A DNA stretch of 57,500 bases from Bigelowiella natans CCMP2755 (Eukaryota; Cercozoa; Chlorarachniophyceae), in contig ADNK01001186.1 of the NCBI GenBank assembly GCA_000320545.1, positions 12,501-70,000 of the forward strand. The letters run 5' to 3'. A program made the translations under genes and the position numbers. The notes under the pieces were generated by a model. It saw only the letters and a program-made list of their open reading frames with translations. It was not told where the DNA came from and ran no database searches. Of the stretch, positions 46,964-57,500 are shown in pieces (position 1 is the stretch's first letter; every line of letters begins with the position of its first letter).

Positions 46964-48564
46964 CTACTTTGACAGTAGTTTGCCGTACGCATCGTAAGCT
47001 GCTTTGAGTGGTGAACCCTCTGCAACAATAGAAAATCCAGGAAATCACTTTAAAAAAGATCCAAAGCAAATCTCCCGCACCTCAGCACCCCGCACACACA
47101 ACACGAAAGCACAAAAGCAGACGTAGCAGAGTTAAAATTCTATGCGCTGGTGGATGCGCATAGCTACTTACTTTGTTTCTCTAATCTTGAGAAGCCGTTG
47201 TCAGCGGGCATTATGTCATCTGCTACGACTTCCTGTATTGTATTGCAGCACAGATAGAAGTGATGGGAATCGTCGTAATACTGTGGAGCTACCATCCGTC
47301 AAATTTTGAAGACTACAATTATTATTTTCTATAGCATATTACATGCAAACATTATGAATATCTTGCACTTGGCGCTCGCTCGTGGGGGCAGTTAGCGTAA
47401 CAATGTACATGAAACGGTAGGCGTTGTTGCATGCAGCTGTGCCATGGCATTTTGTTTTTCGCTTTTGAGCGAATACACTGCATCTTGCTATGCGATTACC
47501 TGCTCCGTTGGTGGTTCCCCAGCGCAAAATTCTGCACACTAATATTCAACCCAAAAACGACCAAACAGAATCAATGGTCCTGGTTGTACGTTACATTAAA
47601 TTGATTGGCACATCGGCCGCTTTGCACCTTCTTTCTTCTTTTTTTCCCCTCTTTCCCTCCATCTCCCCCCCCCCCCTCTCTTTTAGAATTACAGTGGGAA
47701 GTAACCTGCGTTTTGCAATAATCCCCACTTTTTGGCGCAATCGCGGTGCACTCCTTCAATTTTCACACAATTAACACCGTTGCAAAGAATTTGATCGTAA
47801 ATATGGAGTCATGAATAATTATCAACAGCAAGCAGACGATGGTGAGATTGACAATACTTCTGGCATATGTATTAAACATATTCATGAAGGGGTTGTTGTG
47901 ACTTTATTTGTCTGGGTTATGCACGTGATTTTATTGCGACAGACGCTGTCACTATCAAGGTTCATCGATGGAAAAACGGGTTAAGTAGGATTTTTCCACC
48001 TTGATGCATTGCTTCAAACAGTCGGGTATATCCGTCCTGTCTGCCCGGGCCTTCGTTACCGAACTCACGGCTATGAACAAGTAAGGAACATTTCCGCCCC
48101 CATAATTATAAACATGGGTGACAAAGTAGTAGGAAACTGACGGACATAATGCTTATGGTGTGTGCAAGCATCACCTTGAGCCACAACAGTAGCGATCGCT
48201 GCGTTCATTAGGGAACGCTGTTAAGGGGGAGGGGGGGGTGGGAAGTTGTCAATCTTGGAAGGGAGCAGAGGCAGCACAACGACGGTCGTACCCGTGACAC
48301 TGACGATGACGATCGAGTACGATGATAGTCCATAGGCTTCTCTATATTGGCGAAAACGTGCACCTCTTTGTCACTTATGGTGCTGCGACGACCACTGCCA
48401 TACGATGTGCGGCGAGTTCCTCCAAGGCCCCAAGCCCTGGGTTTCATCGCAGCAAATACAGGAGAGACTCCCGAACGTCGGGCTACATTCATGGCAGCTC
48501 CACTGCATTGACAGGACCAGTTCAAGAGCGTGATCGCAACGAAAGCGTACTGGGCCAAGCGCAT
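46964..48564 (-). CDS. Small Cys-rich protein with targeting-like leader, function unknown
   Basis: Five exons with fully matching phases (48564-48321, 48070-48000, 47538-47500, 47280-47172, 47019-46964) encode about 172 residues ending at TAG. The N-terminus MRLAQYAFVAITLLNWSC is hydrophobic like a signal peptide. It is followed by about 45 Arg/Ser/Ala-rich residues with few acids, the pattern expected of a bipartite plastid leader. The mature part contains a cluster of cysteines (CLKQCIK|CAEFCAG) and a later CC pair, then ends with an amphipathic helix (GSPLKAAYDAYGKLLSK). I do not recognise the family; metal or disulfide chemistry is possible but is inference. The gene is convergent with MYB and divergent from the GH31 gene. 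Confidence 0.65.
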
Positions 48565-49149
48565 GGTTGGGTGGGGGGGTTGTTACGAGCCTCCCTTTAA
48601 ATTTGGGATGGGCAAGAAATCACCCCGAAACTATCCTGGATAATGGTGCGTTATGTATTTCGCAGTAGAATTTTATTTTTGGATGTTTTTACGATGCACT
48701 CCTGGCCGTATATCCATTGGCCAATGAAAATAATGAAATTAGAAACTAGAGAAAATCAGCCGAGCTACGATGTCGCAGCAGTGAAATCCTCGAATATATT
48801 GAAGCCTACGAGAAGAAGAAGAGCAACGCTCCCAGCGTTCTTGGGTACTCCCCCAGGCTATTTTTTTATTAAGACAGGTCATTTCGCTATGAAAATTGGA
48901 AAATTAGCCTGGATTTAATTGGGATTTCCGGGTGGTAATGATCATAATTATCCCTCGGCCGAAGATTATGACTAACAGGAAGATTAAAGCCACACGCGCA
49001 GCGCCGCTCCTCGACCAAGAGCTTCCTCCATTCTAGCTCCCCTGTAAGTAAGGACGCAGCGCTTTGGGATATCACGGCTTTGAGCGAATTGACCGAAAGT
49101 GGTCGCCGTTGAATCGAGCAGCGGATATCATCGAGACCCTTTCGCGCTG
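48565..49149. other. Spacer between divergent Cys-rich and GH31 genes
   Basis: About 585 bases with no recognised gene. It probably contains both promoters; no defined element is visible. Confidence 0.5.
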
Positions 49150-50198
49150 ATGCTGTGGAGCCGCTGCCTCTTACCCATACTCGTCGTCGCTGTGACTCAT
49201 GATTACAGTGGAGGGGTCTGTGTTGGGGAGGAGGCTCACGTTTGCCATAACTACGGAGTTGCATCATCGACGACGAGGTTGGTGTCTCAGGCCGAAGAGC
49301 CCGTTTCTACCTGCTTGGGGCCAAATTTCCGAGTCCAATGGGAGCCTAGCTCTTTTCATCTCAGAGTTTCTCCATGTGCTTCCAACAGGTGGCGCCAAAA
49401 TTATCGGAATTAGTAGGCTTGAACATTCACTTCTCTATACCGCATAATCATTTCCCCAGTGTTATAAGTTGGTCTATCTCTCCTCAAAATCCTCCTCACG
49501 TGCATGCGTCGATAATGTTACCAGATGCGTCTTTCTCGAGGCTACCGCATTATTTTCAATTTTTTCAATCAAAAAAAGGATCATGAAGACTTCTACCACG
49601 ATACTGTGATGTCTGTATATTTCATAATGAACTACGGTACTGCATCTTAACTAACAAAGGAGTGACGGAACATCGAAGAACAAAACCATATGGGAAACAG
49701 TTGGAAGAGCGCCATTTTTAATAGCAGGTCGGTTTCGTCTGAGTCTTTTGAAATGACGATTTGAGAGATGGAATGTATTGAGAACACACTGGTATTTAAT
49801 CCGCGAATAACTATAATCATCGGTATCTTTCCGATTCTTGAAGGGAGAACTATATATCTCTACACGACACTCCTCGTCAATTTGCCCCCTACCCATCCCC
49901 CCCCCCCTATCCTCCTCACCGTATCGATATCCCTTCTCATTGTAACATAATAAACGTCCTAAAAGGACTCGGCGAATTCGAAATGGAGGAAGTTGGCATG
50001 GGATCGTTCCGGTCGAAGAAGGACAACCCTGGTCGTCTCACCGTTTTTCAGGTTTGCGACACGGAGGAGGGGGGGAGGGAGGGATGCAGGGTGAGTGAAA
50101 TGAGGTGGTCGTTGGAATGTCTCTATGCTGTTACCCATCGTAGTCAGCATACGCGTTGTTGTTTTCTCTGTGACGTTCCAATTCGACGCTGTAAAGTG

Positions 50199-50239
<41 letters not shown>

Positions 50240-51588
50240 ATATATTATTCTTCCGTGGGGTTTTCACTGATATCATCTGTTGATTTCCTGCTGCGTTGAC
50301 GACCTGTTCGTACTATGCCGTACTGAGTGGTCACACTGTATCATCTTTCCTATTGCTGTCGCATCTTGTTTTGCGCCTTATAGACGGTGGATCATGTCAG
50401 CTATAACGCCACAGCTCTCATCCTACGCGGCCGACTAAGCTTCCTACACCCCCGACGTGCGAGCCGCGGGAAGATCGATGGCACGAAGGAGGATGGGGGG
50501 ACGGGGAAGGACGCTTCCAAAGTTGGCAGATACAGCAACGATGAGGCCGATGGCGAGGAGGCCGTGAATGATAATGATGAGTCCGCTAAAATGAACGGTG
50601 AAATTGATTACATTCTATCGCTAAGCTGGGATGAAGAAGTGTCTCTCGAGCACCACCTTAGCATTAACGTCGAAATGGAGGGGGTGGACGGGCTAGCAAG
50701 CGGTAAGATCAGCCATGCGGTGCTAAGATACGCTTCGGACCGCGAGGAGTCCTTCTTTGGCCTCGGGGAGCAGTTCTCTCACTGGTAATCCGACTGAAAC
50801 AAAGGATGGCGATTTATTGTTTCGAGGATAGAAATTTGGACGTAGTTGTGATGATGCTGGCAACACGGTGTATGATAAACAACACACACGGTGCGCGGGT
50901 AAATGTCGCAGGGGCAGCAGGGGTTTTTCTCGTTGAAACAAATCAGATATGGCGGCGTCTTTGGAGACAATTGGGCTGCTGTTGTGCTAATACTGTTTTG
51001 CTTGATAGGGTGGCCATCACCATCATCACGAGTGTATTTATTTCCTTTCAGGAACATGAAGGGACGGAGACTCCCCATCTACGTGCAGGAGCAAGTCCTC
51101 ATTTTACTCGCTTCCTCATTTGTGTGAAATGTTAATGATCAAGTGTTGTAACGCCATCATGTAGGGCATCGGGCGGGGGCTGCAGCCGTTGAGCTTCCTC
51201 GCTGAGTTCGTCGAAACAGGAGCTTCAGGTAACGGGGCTGCTCTTATCCATCGTCAATTAACAACAAGACTATCATCACCGCCATCGTCATCATCATCAA
51301 TCATTACATCATGGCATTTCTAACAAAAATATCGTCTATCTCGCCCCCAACGGTTCTATAGAAGTTGTCCTCACTTCGCCCATCCCCCCCCCCCCCCCCT
51401 CCCCCCCTTCCATGCCAAAAATTAGCTTTCCTCACCAAATTATTGACCCGTCATCATCAGGAGAGTGGCACTCCTCGTACTCTACGATTCCGCACTACAT
51501 TACCAACAAGCATCGCTCCTTATATCTTAAAGGCTACCTCTACTCCGTCTTCGATTTCACAAAGGTAGCGCACATCAATTGAGATTTG

Positions 51589-51627
<39 letters not shown>

Positions 51628-53536
51628 ATCGCCGCCACCGCCACCGGCATTCTCGGTACTATTTGTATTCCGCGCGTAATACGCTAATATGTCTTTTCCA
51701 ATGATCTCTCGATGATAATGTTGACAATAATAGCCCGAAAGCGTGGAAATCACAGTTGCTCGAGTTCCGCGAGAGGGGAGAGGGGCTTTCAAAATCGCTG
51801 CGGGGGTGGTTACAGGGAATACTATGAAGGAGCACGTGGCCCGCTACACCCAGTATGCGGGCAGGATGCCCCAGCTCCCAGATTGGACTGTTTGGGGTGG
51901 TATGTGACACATCATTGTGTGTGTGTGTGTGTTTAAAAAAGAGAGAGAGAGAGAGAGAGGGGGGGGGGGGGGGCTCGATTCCGTCTGTCGTGGAACTGAG
52001 CGAGTGTTATCGTTCTGGTTTTTACCATCCATCCATCTAGGTGCGGTGCTAGGTCTAGAGGGAGGAACCGATGCTGTGCTCCAAGCTTACAGGGCGATGA
52101 GGGGCGCGGGGACGCCCATTGCAGCCCTCTGGATCCAAGACTGGTCGGGATTTGTGAAGGATGATTTCGGTTTGTGTCATCAAGATAGATAAGATCAGAT
52201 ACTGTTGGTTGAGCCATTACAGGGAGGGAAGAAGGCTGTGTGGAAGGGGGTGGGCTATTGGGGGTAGGAGAACAGTCATCATGTCGTCATCATGTCGTCG
52301 TCATCGTCGTCATCGCCGTCATCATACAAACATTATTACTTCCAGATATCTCCCTGTTCCTCCTCCTCCTCCTCCTCATACCCCCTTCTTCTTCCCCCCA
52401 TGATTGTCTCCCTCCCCCCCCTTCAGGCACTCGTGTAAACTGGAATTGGCGCTTAGACAAAGAGCATTACCCCGGCTGGGAGGAGATGGTGCATCAGATC
52501 CGAGAGGCCACAGGCACAAGAGTCCTTACATATGTAAATCCCTACCTGAGCAATAAACAATCCAAGGACGCCAACAGCGCAGAAAACAATCTGTTCCAAC
52601 AGGTGGCCCCTCCTCTCAACGATCAAGACTAACTACATTCACCGCGAAAAAGAGACAGACGGGAGGAGGGCGGGTTAGAGGGGGGGGTGGGGGAAGAAGT
52701 CACTTCTGATTCCACCCGATGACGTTAAACGTAGGCAGCAAAACTAGGGTTTTTAGTCCGAAATTCGTCTGGAGAACCGTACATACAGCGGTGCGCATCC
52801 AGGACGTTCACCTTTGGAACGATAGATCTTGCAAACCCGAAGGCTGTCGCGTGGTTCAAAGAGGAGGTAGGTGATTAAGAAGAAACGACTAGAAGAAGGG
52901 GGGGAGAGCACCTCACAGAGCGATTGCTCACGCGTGCCACATGGTCGATTGGTTGTCTGTGTGCTCCTCCCGCGCTGCAAGGGGACTTCAGCAAAGCAGC
53001 ACATCTCGTTCCTTTATTTTTTATAATCGAAAAGGTTCTTGAAAGGGGTATGATTGAAGGCTCTAAGGCAAGTGGCTGGATGGCCGACTTCGGAGAGTAA
53101 GTAGTTGTAGTGAATAAACTGCGTTGTCGGCGCCCGTGCTTTTAAAAAGGCAAAGGAAATGTGAATTTATCGTAAAGCCCTCATCCCTCGCCCCCCCCCA
53201 GAGCCGCTCCCATCTCTCATTTATCCCAGGTATCTCCCCTATGACTCGCGCATCGGTGGCCGCGTGCACGGCCAAGGTTATTCAGAAGAAGAGGACCCTG
53301 AGCACTTCCACAATCGCTTTCCGGAGGAATGGGCAAAACTCAATGCCGAGGTTGTTGCAGACCGCAGCAGCAGCGGCAGCAACGGCACTGGTACCGACGA
53401 GGGCGAAATCGTGTTTTTCTGTCGGGCCATCTCCACGAGATCTCCGAGGCACGCGACGCTGTTCTGGACGGGGGACCAAATGGTGAGCGGGTTTCGCTCT
53501 GGCTCTGCAAGCGGATTGTCAGATGCTGAGAATGAC

Positions 53537-53572
<36 letters not shown>

Positions 53573-53949
53573 ATATAGCGACGACCGCTTAATGACCTCA
53601 GTCACGCACTAGAATGGCTGGCCGCTGGCGCATTCACACCAAAGAGTTGGAAATACGTGATAAACAAACGGGATTTTTTTAAAACCCCCGGGTATTTTTT
53701 TGCGGCCGCCCCGGATATCCATTGGCTGATACCCATCTATCTATTTATATGACCATGGTCATTGTCGCCGTCGTCATCATCATCATCGTCGCTAAACCGA
53801 CAACTATCATAAGGTGACTTGGGACCGACACGATGGACTCCACAGCGCGCTGCTTGGGGTAGGAGATCTAACACACATCACGTGCGCGCACACACACACA
53901 CACACACGCACACACAAAGAGAGCGAGAGAGAGAGAGCGAGAGAGAGAG

Positions 53950-53992
<43 letters not shown>

Positions 53993-55569
53993 ATATCATC
54001 TGGTCGGGCTCTCGCCCAATATGTCGCTAATTTACACCATGACGAGAGGTTCTGAGCGGAGGGCTCTCGGGTGTCGCCCTCACGCACTCGGATATCGGCG
54101 GGTACACGATGGTAGAGCGGTGCGTTTTGGGAGGGGCCATCTGCATGTACATCACAAGGGACTGTGAGCTGCTCATGCGCTGGGCGGAGATGAGCGCATT
54201 CACCGGTACCCGGCCGATACAAGCGAGTGGACGCCTTGTTGTTGTTGCTACCGATGTTTTTATTGCTTTGTCGTGACGCCGAAATGTGTACTGAATAAGG
54301 CGAGTGGTGCTTTTTGTCGCTTTAAGCCATAGCAGCATCATCACGAACGACAACAAAAGTCTTTGTTGTCGCGGCTATCAGCTTGGCCTTGACCCTTCGA
54401 CTTCTCCGTTTAACTATCCCGTATCAGTTCTCCGCAATATGCCTATCGTTCCTAGATGGATTCACAATTGACCTGAGAAGTTAATTTTTGTCTTCTCGTT
54501 GTTCTTCTCGTTCTTCCCCTTCTCCCCCCCCCCTCCTCCGTCTCTTCCCCTTTCCCCCCGTGCATGAAGATGCAATGTTCCGCACCCACCTCGGCTCAGG
54601 ACCCGGCCCATACCAGGCGCAGATCTTCTCATCCAATGCATCCAAAGCGCACTTCTCGGCATTTGCACGGGTTCATCAGTCGCTTTGCGAGTACAGGTCG
54701 CACAGTGGCGTTGACACACGCACATTGAGGCACTAGAACAGAAGGGAAAACGATGACGACGACGACAAAGAAGAAGAAGAAGAAGAAGAAGAAGAAGAAG
54801 AAAGCATGAGGCAATTTCCGAAATGATAAGACAGAATCTCTCAGAGAGCTTCTCGGTCGTGTGATGCTGTGTAGCGGGAAGAGAAGCACCGAGAGGGCAG
54901 TCCCTCGGAAGGAAATCCGATCGATTTCCTCTCTTCCACCTTTGGGACAATTCGACTTCTGCGATTTATTCGTAGCAAACATGATCCAGTAGCCGCTCGC
55001 CAAAGTTGTAAATTCACACCTTCATCCTCTCTTCGTGCTATATGTCTTTGCGCAGGACTTCGCTCGTCAAGGAGGCACACAGCTCGGGTCTGCCTCTCGC
55101 ACGCCATCCGATGCTGGAGTTCCCCGAGGACGCCAAAACCATCGCCCTGGAGACTCAAGTGATGATGGGGCCCGAAATCATGCTAGCACCCGTGTTATCA
55201 CCAGGCATCACATCCGTCGCAGTGTACCTTCCCTCCCCCTCCCGCGAAGGGGAATGGTGGGTGCGTTGGCCGACTCTCGACAAAGTTGTGCTAGAAGGAA
55301 AAGAAGGCGGGGGGGGGGTCATCACGGTGCGCGCGCGTGTGGGAGAGCCAGCGGTGTTTTTCCTGTCAGGATTCAAGGAGCGGCATCCTGATGCGTACAA
55401 GAGCTTTGTCGCCGAGGCGACTCGGGTTACAGATCGGCTCGAGCACGGAGAATTTCAATGCCCGAGACATGTTGATAGCCGGGTCGACTTCGTCAAGTTG
55501 TTGCAAATACTGGGGTTCACTGTCGCAGTGGCCGTGCTGCTGCACTGCGCTGTCAAGAGAATGATGTGA
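49150..55569 (+). CDS. GH31 glycosidase, sulfoquinovosidase-like, membrane-anchored
   Basis: Retaining alpha-glycosidase of family GH31, closest in motif pattern to YihQ-type sulfoquinovosidases, which release sulfoquinovose from sulfolipid head groups. Exons: 49150-49388, (one unresolved), 49966-50051, 50384-50784, 51052-51094, 51165-51228, 51461-51564, 51734-51899, 52041-52169, 52427-52602, 52735-52866, 53035-53096, 53230-53482, 53814-53858, 54049-54205, 54570-54696, 55056-55569. Motifs: FFGLGEQFSH, WIQDWSG, FG|TRVNWNW (the Arg-x-x-Trp pair that binds the sulfonate in YihQ), the nucleophile region GWMADFGEYLPYDS, GDQM|VTWDRHDGL and the acid/base region HSDIGGY, then FRTHLGSGP. The N-terminus MLWSRCLLPILVVAVTH suggests a signal peptide. 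The last about 25 residues (LLQILGFTVAVAVLLHCAV + KRMM) form a membrane segment with a basic tail. Exons 1 and 2 do not match in phase, hence the missing exon. Confidence 0.9.
50200..50243. repeat. (TA)n microsatellite in GH31 intron
   Basis: TA run between exons 49966-50051 and 50384-50784. Confidence 0.95.
51588..51973. repeat. (CA)n and (GT)n(AG)n(G)n tracts in GH31 introns
   Basis: A CA run at about 51590-51625 in the intron before exon 51734-51899, and a GT-AG-G compound tract at 51915-51973 just after that exon's donor. Confidence 0.95.
53530..53577. repeat. (GAT)n microsatellite in GH31 intron
   Basis: GAT triplets shortly after the donor at 53482. Confidence 0.95.
53886..53991. repeat. 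Compound (CA)n(GA)n microsatellite in GH31 intron
   Basis: A CA run at 53888-53916 passes into GA repeats to 53990, the same CA-then-GA order seen at 34.5 kb and, on the opposite strand, at 2.3 and 22.7 kb. Confidence 0.95.
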
Positions 55570-56453
55570 CAAAGAAAGGTTAAGGATTTAGTACGTCGTC
55601 TGGGATGGTATTGTACATTGCGACAATAATGACCCTGGACACCAAAAACCAGCTGCGATATCATCATTATAAGTGCGCGCCTTATTTGTTGAATTTGATC
55701 AAAGCATAGCGAAGCATCGCATGCTATATGCATGTGTGTCGTCGAATGAGTGTCGTGCATTGTAGCTGCTATTCTTTATCAGTGCAGTCGTCCATGCCAG
55801 ATGCTAGCACATGCAGCGTGTGATGCTCGCAAGCTACTACGTATAAGGTACTAACACATCAAGCACATGAATGTACGTAGCTGTGCACACAATTTCCTGC
55901 TTGCGTGTAGCACATCACATGTGTGTGCCGCCATCATATATCATTAAGACTGTCATTGCGCGGCACAGCAATACACATACTAGCATATACAAACAACTTG
56001 TAGCGCTACCAGCAGTTCCGCGCACACAATACCGCGCGCGCGTTCATTTATATGCCCCCGCCTGCTGACTGAATCATCATGTTATTATATTGACTGAGTT
56101 TTCGCGCGTGATGACGATCACGAACCACGCAGCATCATGTCTCATAGCAAAGAATATGCATTATCTTTTCTACCCAACTAATAGAGGGAAAAGGAATTTA
56201 TGAAGTAAATAAAAAATATCTTATGCGACAATAATCATCTGCTCGCGATGAAGCTCCTAGTGGGTTCCCCACTGCCAAAAAAGCTGCCAGCTGATGGTTC
56301 TCCACATCTTTCAACAGCTATTCGTTCAATATCCATGTTTTTCCTACCACGCAGCACTCTCTATCCTCTTTCGTCTGCTCGATGGATATCCTCCAATCTC
56401 TGTTCTTGTTCGTTCGTTCGTTCTGCTTCTTCTTCTTCACCATCATCGAAAGG
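55570..56453. other. Convergent spacer after GH31 gene
   Basis: Noncoding, enriched in TGCATG and GCTAGC/GCATGC-like words around 55710-56050, as in the other spacers. The last 200 bases before the Q/T-rich gene stop codon hold no recognised feature. Confidence 0.55.
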
Positions 56454-56837
56454 TTATTGTTGCTGCGCTGCTGTTTCTGGGGCCTCCACCTCCATTGCCT
56501 CTCCGCCAGGGTTAGATTCAGCGTTGTTACTACCAGAAGATGATGCAGGAGCAGGCTCTGCTTTTGGCGCAACAAGCCCCCCTCCCTCCTTCATCTCGCC
56601 CTTTGTCTCTGTTTTCGTGGAGGGAGCAGCTCCGGCAGCTGGGGAGCCATTCGTTGGCTGTGCTTGTTGTGGAGGCGCAGCCAACGACGAAGATGCCATC
56701 GATGGTAATGAAGCTGGCGCTGCTCTAGCTGCTGGTGCTGCTGCTGTAGGCTGCTGGCTATGATTGGGGGTGACGCTACTTATCGTTATAGCAGCATTGG
56801 CGTTACTGCTAGTAGTAGTACCAGGAGTGGCAGTAGC

Positions 56838-56872
<35 letters not shown>

Positions 56873-57500
56873 AAGTAGCAGTAGCAGTAGTAGTAGTAGG
56901 AGGTTGCGTCGGAGTAGTAGTCGCAGTGGACGCCTGCATAGGCTTTGGCACCATCGTCTGTGCAGGAGAGACTGGCTGCTGCTGCTGCTGCTGATGATGA
57001 TGATGAAGATGAAGAGAAGGGAATAACACGTGGAGGAGAGAGAACAAAACAACACAGCAATAGCGATCAAAAGAAGGCAGGTTTGCTTTTGGAAAATGAG
57101 ATCCGGGTTGATTTAGTGATGTGTAGTAATTATATCCGGTCGTCGTCGTCATTGTCATCATAATCCACTGGAGGAGTTATTTCTTAAGGTACTTACTCTA
57201 CACACACACACACACAACACACAAACAAACAAACACACACACAAACACCACGCGCGCGCGCCCAGATTCTTCAAGCTAACAACTAACTAATCGACAGGGC
57301 ATCGCACATGCATACCGCTGTTGGTGCTGCTGGATTTGACGAAGATACAGTTCCCCCGCCTACTGCAGATGATACTCCCGGAGAGTGGGCTGATGATATT
57401 GACGGTGTTGCGGTCCATGTTGGCTGCTGCCTTCCCACCATAGCAGCGGCGGCGTTTGCTGCAGCAAAGTTACCCTGCACTGGCCTTCGCGCCTGTGTTG
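56454..57500 (-). CDS. Q/T/A-rich protein, C-terminal part (5' end outside window)
   Basis: Two exons are visible: 57500-57316 and 56990-56454, joined in phase 0, ending with a TAA after a QQQ. The encoded part is low complexity: an Ala/Ser-rich stretch (NFAAANAAAAMVGRQQ), a Gln run created by CAG triplets at the acceptor, a long Thr/Ala-rich tract from a (AGT)n-type repeat, and an acidic tail (EAMEVEAPETAAQQQ). No folded domain is present in the window. Such tails occur in transcription or RNA-binding proteins, but nothing here identifies a family. Confidence 0.6.
56805..56905. repeat. (AGT)n-type coding repeat (Thr tract in the Q/T-rich gene)
   Basis: AGT triplets on the plus strand read ACT on the coding minus strand and encode the poly-Thr stretch. 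Confidence 0.95.

Overview
This window is nuclear DNA of a eukaryote. Most genes are split by many short GT-AG introns whose reading phases match across the junctions, and nothing bacterial is visible. The geranylgeranyl reductase (ChlP) carries a hydrophobic N-terminal segment followed by a Ser/Arg-rich stretch, the bipartite leader expected when a plastid lies behind the endomembrane system. The elongation factor is the EFL type rather than canonical EF-1alpha, and there is a Tctex-type dynein light chain. Together these suggest a photosynthetic protist with a complex plastid and probably flagella. A chlorarachniophyte or a haptophyte would fit; I cannot decide between them, and the assignment is inference.

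Layout, left to right. 1-9615 (-): most of an ABCC/MRP-type ABC transporter whose 3' end runs off the left edge. 9926-13451 (+): an intron-rich gene ending in Sel1-like repeats, divergent from the ABCC gene. 15542-15913 (-): Tctex dynein light chain. 16502-20794 (+): a mitochondrial TCAIM-like protein. 21968-24873 (-): purple acid phosphatase, convergent with the TCAIM-like gene. 26069-27691 (+) and 30863-32404 (+): intronless ChlP and EFL. 34142-40791 (-): an aspartyl/asparaginyl beta-hydroxylase (AspH) with a TPR-like N-terminus. 42368-45154 (+): an R2R3-type MYB protein with a very long low-complexity N-terminus. 46964-48564 (-): a small Cys-rich protein of unknown function with a targeting-like leader. 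49150-55569 (+): a GH31 glycosidase of the sulfoquinovosidase type with a signal peptide and a C-terminal membrane segment. 56454-57500 (-): the 3' part of a Q/T/A-rich protein.

Two sequence regimes alternate. Intron-rich genes are full of microsatellites (CA/GT, GA/CT, TA, CAT/GAT, AGT, GAG), nearly all in introns and some inside coding exons as homopolymer tracts. Several intergenic spacers have few microsatellites but dense clusters of the palindromes GCTAGC and GCATGC. The intronless ChlP and EFL genes lie in the largest microsatellite-poor block (about 24-34 kb).

The genes do not form an obvious pathway. ChlP (chlorophyll and tocopherol phytyl supply), the sulfoquinovosidase-like enzyme (sulfolipid head-group cleavage) and the acid phosphatase (phosphate recovery) all relate to plastid lipid or nutrient economy, but they are not physically clustered. 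I rebuilt exon structures by hand from splice signals and phase agreement. Boundaries I regard as uncertain are flagged in each entry.
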